Below, piece by piece: positions 61,021 to 64,000 of a stretch of 64,000 bases of DNA (positions are counted from its first letter, which is position 1; the number at the start of each line of letters is the position of its first letter). Under the pieces are notes generated by a model, which did not search any database, had not been told where the DNA came from, and was given only the letters and a program-made list of their open reading frames with translations. Location: assembly GCA_020850595.1 (NCBI GenBank), contig JADZEK010000005.1:38993-102992 (forward strand), given 5' to 3'. Source of the DNA: Anaerolineales bacterium (GTDB taxonomy: Bacteria; Chloroflexota; Anaerolineae; Anaerolineales; UBA6663). The position numbers were made by a program, and so were the translations under genes.

Positions 61021-62618
61021 TACGCCGTCTTCTCCGTCGGGTAGGTCTCTGGCGGGCGCGCCGTGGGCAGCCGGTCGGCCCCCAGCAGGTTGCGGTAGAT
61101 GTTCAGGTCCAGCTCCATCTGCCGCAGGTTGGCCCCCCACATCACCGGGCGCAGGCCCTTCCAGCGCTCCTGCAAGAACTCCAGCAGCGTCGAGTTGCTC
61201 TCGGCGACGGGCGGCTCCGGCTCGCGCCCGGCGTGCATCAGGGCGGCGGCCCGCCCAGCGCAGAAGCCCGCCTGGCACGGCCCCATGCCCAGCCGCAAAT
61301 CGCGGCGCAAGTCGTTCAGCACCGGCGACTGCGAGCGCGTGAGCGCCCCGGTGACCTCCTCGCGCGTGACCAGTTCGCACTCGCAGACCAGCGCCGGGCG
61401 CGGGTAGACCTCGCTGGCGGCCAGCCGCCCGCGCAAGACGTGATGTCGCGTGGCGGCCGGCTCAAGCGGCGTGTTGGCCGTGGCGCAGGCCCGTTGCGTG
61501 CCCAGCTTGACCCCCGCCAGGTCCACCGCCTCCTCGGCCATGAGGCGGAAGGTGGTGAACTTGCCGCCCACGACCGAGATCAGGCCCTCCACGCCGTCGC
61601 GCGCCGCGTGGTCGAGCACCGCATGGGCGCGGGTCAGCAACCGCGACTCGGCGGGTTGGCCGGCTTTCGAGGCGTCGTACAGCGGCCGCACCCCCGCCCA
61701 GGCCCGCAGCGCGCGGAACTCGCGGAAGCGCGGCAGCAGCTTGGCTCCCTCCGCCATCAGCAGTTCGATCTCCCACGGCTCGATGGCGTACTGATCCGGG
61801 TTCTCGACCTTGATGTCGGTGGTGCCGATGACGGCCACCGTGCCCACCGGCACCAGGATGTCGCCGTCGCTGGGCGGCTTCAGGCGGTTGAGCACCCGGT
61901 TGACCAGGCGATAGTTCATCGCCACCATGGTGCCTTTGCCGGCGGTCACGCGCACCTCGCATCCCGCCCTGGCCGCCACCTGGCCCGCCCACGCGCCGGC
62001 GCAGTTGAGCACCAGGTCGGCCAGCACCGTGCGGCGCTCACCGTCGCTCGCGCGCTCCAGCTCGGCCCCCACCACGCGCCCGCCCTCCACCAGCAGGCGC
62101 GCCAGCCGGTGGCGCAGCCACACCTCGCCGCCCGCCGCCGTAATGCCGTTGCTGACCAGGTGGGCCGCGTCAAACGAGTCGCAGGCGGCGTCGGGCACGT
62201 GGAAGGCGCGCGCCAGCCGGTCGGTCAGCAGCGGCTCGGCCCGCCGCGCCTCCGCCGGCGAGACCTCCGCGGCCGCGATGCCCGCCGCCGCGCAGCCTTT
62301 GACGAACGGCTCAACATACCCCGGCGGGTCTTCGTCCAGCGCGACAAAGTAGCCGCCGGTGTCCTCGATGGCGCTGGGCATCAGCCGCCTGAGGCGGCCG
62401 TTCTCCTTGGCGCAGTCGGCGGCGGACTGCGGGTCGCGCACCACGTAGCGCGCGCCGGAGTGCAGCAGGCCGTGGTAGCGCCCGCTGGTGCCGTGGGTCA
62501 GGTCGCCCTTCTCCACCAGCAGGGTCTTATAGCCCCGCAGGGCAGCGTCCCAGGCGGCCCCCAGGCCGGTGGCGCCGCCGCCGATGACGAGGATTTCAGT
62601 GCTCAGGGTGGGGGGCAT
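61020..62618 (-). CDS. glpA: Anaerobic glycerol-3-phosphate dehydrogenase subunit A
   Basis: 532 residues, like E. coli GlpA (542). The FAD motif is GGGATGLGAAWDAALRG, the substrate-binding region includes HSGARYVVRD, and GKGTMVAMN and GGKFTTFRLMAEEA follow. The C-terminal BFD-like domain has CECEL and CQAGFCAGR, giving a [2Fe-2S]-type Cys set. It oxidises glycerol-3-phosphate with GlpB and GlpC. A possible -10 box lies at 62737-62732. An aerobic GlpD is excluded by the neighbouring glpB and glpC. Confidence 0.92.
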   Translation of the reverse strand: MPPTLSTEILVIGGGATGLGAAWDAALRGYKTLLVEKGDLTHGTSGRYHGLLHSGARYVVRDPQSAADCAKENGRLRRLMPSAIEDTGGYFVALDEDPPGYVEPFVKGCAAAGIAAAEVSPAEARRAEPLLTDRLARAFHVPDAACDSFDAAHLVSNGITAAGGEVWLRHRLARLLVEGGRVVGAELERASDGERRTVLADLVLNCAGAWAGQVAARAGCEVRVTAGKGTMVAMNYRLVNRVLNRLKPPSDGDILVPVGTVAVIGTTDIKVENPDQYAIEPWEIELLMAEGAKLLPRFREFRALRAWAGVRPLYDASKAGQPAESRLLTRAHAVLDHAARDGVEGLISVVGGKFTTFRLMAEEAVDLAGVKLGTQRACATANTPLEPAATRHHVLRGRLAASEVYPRPALVCECELVTREEVTGALTRSQSPVLNDLRRDLRLGMGPCQAGFCAGRAAALMHAGREPEPPVAESNSTLLEFLQERWKGLRPVMWGANLRQMELDLNIYRNLLGADRLPTARPPETYPTEKTA

Positions 62619-62731
62619 GGGCGCAGGCGGGTTGGTCAGCTAGAGTTGTGGGAGGCGTGGGTCATGCTGGGTGATCCGCCTCGCCAGGCAGGCGGTCAAC
62701 GCTCAGCCGCGTCAACGGCCGGCTTACGGCG

Positions 62732-62737
62732 AGTATA
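62732..62737 (-). promoter_or_regulatory. Possible -10 box for glpABC
   Basis: The minus strand reads TATACT about 115 nt upstream of the glpA ATG, without a convincing -35. It overlaps the edge of the dispersed repeat, copy B. Confidence 0.3.
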
Positions 62738-62742
62738 GCATG

Positions 62743-62830
62743 GCCGCGACGCTGATTGCGGTAGGGGCGGAGCGTGCTACGCCCCGCGCCCGCTACCAAT
62801 GCAGCCGCGTCATTCAATTCGGCCACCGCG
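62743..62830. repeat. Dispersed intergenic repeat, copy B
   Basis: Aligns over most of its length with 24882-24970. It includes an identical AGCGTGCTACGCCCCG core and an ATTCAATTCGGC segment in the same order and spacing. It lies between glpA and fmt, both on the minus strand. Confidence 0.7.
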
Positions 62831-63781
62831 CTAAGCCAGCCGCGCGCCGATGAAATCACGCGCGCCCCGCGCGAAGTCGGCCGCGGGCATGGCGCGCTTG
62901 CCGGGCGGCTGCACCTCGATCAACCGCAGCGCCCCCGCGCCGCAGCCCACCACGATCTCACTGCCCCGCCCGGCGACCACGCCCGGCGGCGGCGCGTCAT
63001 CCTCCGTGAGCGCGGCGCGGGTGATCTTGAGCACCCGGTCTTCGGCCCCCGCCTCGGGCCACAGCGCATAGGCCCCCGGCCACGGCGTCATGGCCCGCAC
63101 CCGGCGCTCCAGCTCGGCGGCCGGGCGCGTGAAGTCGAGCCGGCCATCTCCCTTCTTGAGTTGCGGTGCGTAAGTAGATTGCGCCTCGTCCTGTGGCTCT
63201 GGCCGCAGCCGCCCCGCCACGTAATCGGGCAAGGCGGCCAGCAGCGTCGTGGCCCCCACCGCCGCCAGCCTCGTCGTTAAGGTTTCGGTCGTGTCATCCG
63301 GCTCGATGCGCACCGGCGGCGACGTATGCAGCCTCGGGCCGGTGTCCAGCCCCGCGTCCATGCGCATAATGGTCACGCCCGTCACCGCGTCGCCGGCCAA
63401 GATGGCCGCCGCGACGGGCGCCGCCCCGCGGTGGCGCGGCAGCAGCGAGGCGTGCACATTGACGCAGCCGTGGGCGGGCAAGTCCAGCACCGCGGGCCGC
63501 AAGATTTGCCCAAAGGCCGCCACCACGATCAGGTCGGGCGCCCAGGCCGCCAGTTGGGCCATGGCCTCCGGCTCGCGCAGCCGGTGTGGCTGAATGACCG
63601 GAACGCCCGCCGCTAATGCCGCTTCCTTCACCGGCGTCGGTATCAGCGCCCGGCCGCGCTTAGCCGTGCCGTCGGGCTGGGTAACAACGCCGGCCACCGG
63701 GTAGTGGGCCAACAGAGCCTGCAAACTCGGCACGGCGAAGGCGGGTGTGCCCATGAACACGATGCGCGTCATGCGCGGCAT
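62831..63781 (-). CDS. fmt: Methionyl-tRNA formyltransferase
   Basis: 316 residues, normal for Fmt. The N-terminal Rossmann domain carries the formyl-binding signature NVHASLLPRHRGAAP with the catalytic Asn and His, and MRMDAGLDTGP with the catalytic Asp. The C-terminal OB-like domain starts near residue 210 (KKGDGRLDF). It formylates initiator Met-tRNA in the cytosol. A second ATG three codons in (63772) is an equally good start and neither has a clear ribosome-binding site. It is the only housekeeping gene in the window; def, its usual neighbour, is not seen. Confidence 0.95.
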   Translation of the reverse strand: MPRMTRIVFMGTPAFAVPSLQALLAHYPVAGVVTQPDGTAKRGRALIPTPVKEAALAAGVPVIQPHRLREPEAMAQLAAWAPDLIVVAAFGQILRPAVLDLPAHGCVNVHASLLPRHRGAAPVAAAILAGDAVTGVTIMRMDAGLDTGPRLHTSPPVRIEPDDTTETLTTRLAAVGATTLLAALPDYVAGRLRPEPQDEAQSTYAPQLKKGDGRLDFTRPAAELERRVRAMTPWPGAYALWPEAGAEDRVLKITRAALTEDDAPPPGVVAGRGSEIVVGCGAGALRLIEVQPPGKRAMPAADFARGARDFIGARLA

Positions 63782-64000
63782 TCTAACACGCCGCCGTGGG
63801 CGCGGCGGCGCTCCCAGCGCTCACTGTACCAGCGGCCCATCCAGCCCGCCCCCGCCCGCCACCCCATATCTTGGGGTGCATCCGGATTTATTGGCCGCCC
63901 GCGAAATGGCGCTGCTTTCCCAGCCCCGCGAAGGCGGGGCTTCGCGTTATGTAGCCGCGGTTTCAACCGCCAGGCGCGCCAAGACCGAAAGCGGCCAAAA
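63782..64000. other. Non-coding right end with palindromic elements
   Basis: No gene is supported in these 219 bp. Two adjoining palindromes stand out: an 8-bp stem at 63922-63929 with 63934-63941, and GCGGTT with AACCGC at 63957-63970. The sequence GTAGCCGCGGTTTCAACCGC looks like a REP-type intergenic unit. Confidence 0.5.

Noticed and set aside
1..64000. CRISPR arrays, tRNA or rRNA genes, insertion sequences, integrases or phage genes
   Set aside because: No regularly spaced direct repeats, cloverleaf-type sequences, rRNA-like blocks or transposase/integrase motifs were seen. This was by eye, so a tRNA could be missed; a tRNA search would settle it.

Overview
The window is about 64 kb of uniformly GC-rich, densely coded bacterial DNA. 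It reads as an accessory catabolic region of a Chloroflexota-like organism, perhaps from the Anaerolineae/Caldilineae side. The assignment is inference. It rests on Tat-exported lipoprotein binding proteins, a secreted protein ending in the YLPVV-type tail often seen in Chloroflexota exoproteins, many UxuA, mandelate-racemase-family and SDR paralogues, and the general gene content. I found no rRNA, tRNA, CRISPR array, transposase or phage gene.

Layout. (1) 3-3867, plus strand: the end of a uronate-isomerase-like gene, an aldose-epimerase-like gene and an FGGY kinase, closed by a bidirectional terminator. (2) 16148-3984, minus strand: a roughly 12-kb operon with one clear promoter. It encodes a sugar ABC importer (its binding-protein gene is broken by a 7-bp tandem duplication), mannonate dehydratase, two paralogous SDRs, an aldo/keto reductase, two enolase-superfamily sugar-acid dehydratases and a GH42-like glycosidase. 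(3) 16561-20124, plus: a divergent Hsp60/GroEL paralogue that has lost the catalytic Asp398 equivalent, paired with an Asp-box beta-propeller protein. (4) 20310-24872, plus: lactonase, a second UxuA, an MFS carrier and a PhyH-type dioxygenase. (5) 25067-30627: a class V aminotransferase (minus), then an alpha/alpha-barrel GH127-like protein and an 876-residue protein I do not recognise (plus). (6) 36646-30724, minus: a complete Dpp/Opp-type ABC importer operon with a consensus promoter and a terminator. It is divergent from GH3 and GH28 enzymes and a KDG-kinase-like gene (37291-42599, plus). (7) 48001-42685, minus: DeoR regulator, PfkB kinase, orphan E1 alpha and beta of a 2-oxoacid dehydrogenase, a small membrane protein and an SDR. 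This is divergent from (8) 48195-52281, plus: a corrinoid protein, a RACo/RamA-like activase and a UroD-family methyltransferase. (9) 52446-63781: a protein with an eCIS-cargo-like N-terminal motif, a PanE-like reductase, a large secreted di-haem protein resembling the hydrazine synthase alpha subunit, glpABC, and fmt.

How it fits together. Regions 1, 2, 4 and 6 form a plausible route for plant-derived pectin or uronate oligomers. Secreted or cytosolic glycosidases (GH28, GH3, GH42-like, GH127-like) and two ABC importers would feed isomerase, dehydrogenase and lactonase steps. These lead to mannonate or other aldonates, then by UxuA and MR/MLE dehydratases to 2-keto-3-deoxy acids, and by the KDG kinase to KDPG. 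Region 8 is a compact corrinoid methyl-transfer module with no classical substrate methyltransferase. It shares its control region with the DeoR operon, which suggests that methyl-group removal and sugar catabolism are co-regulated; this is the best candidate for an undescribed system. The Hsp60-like/propeller pair and the eCIS-cargo-like protein are the other notable loci.
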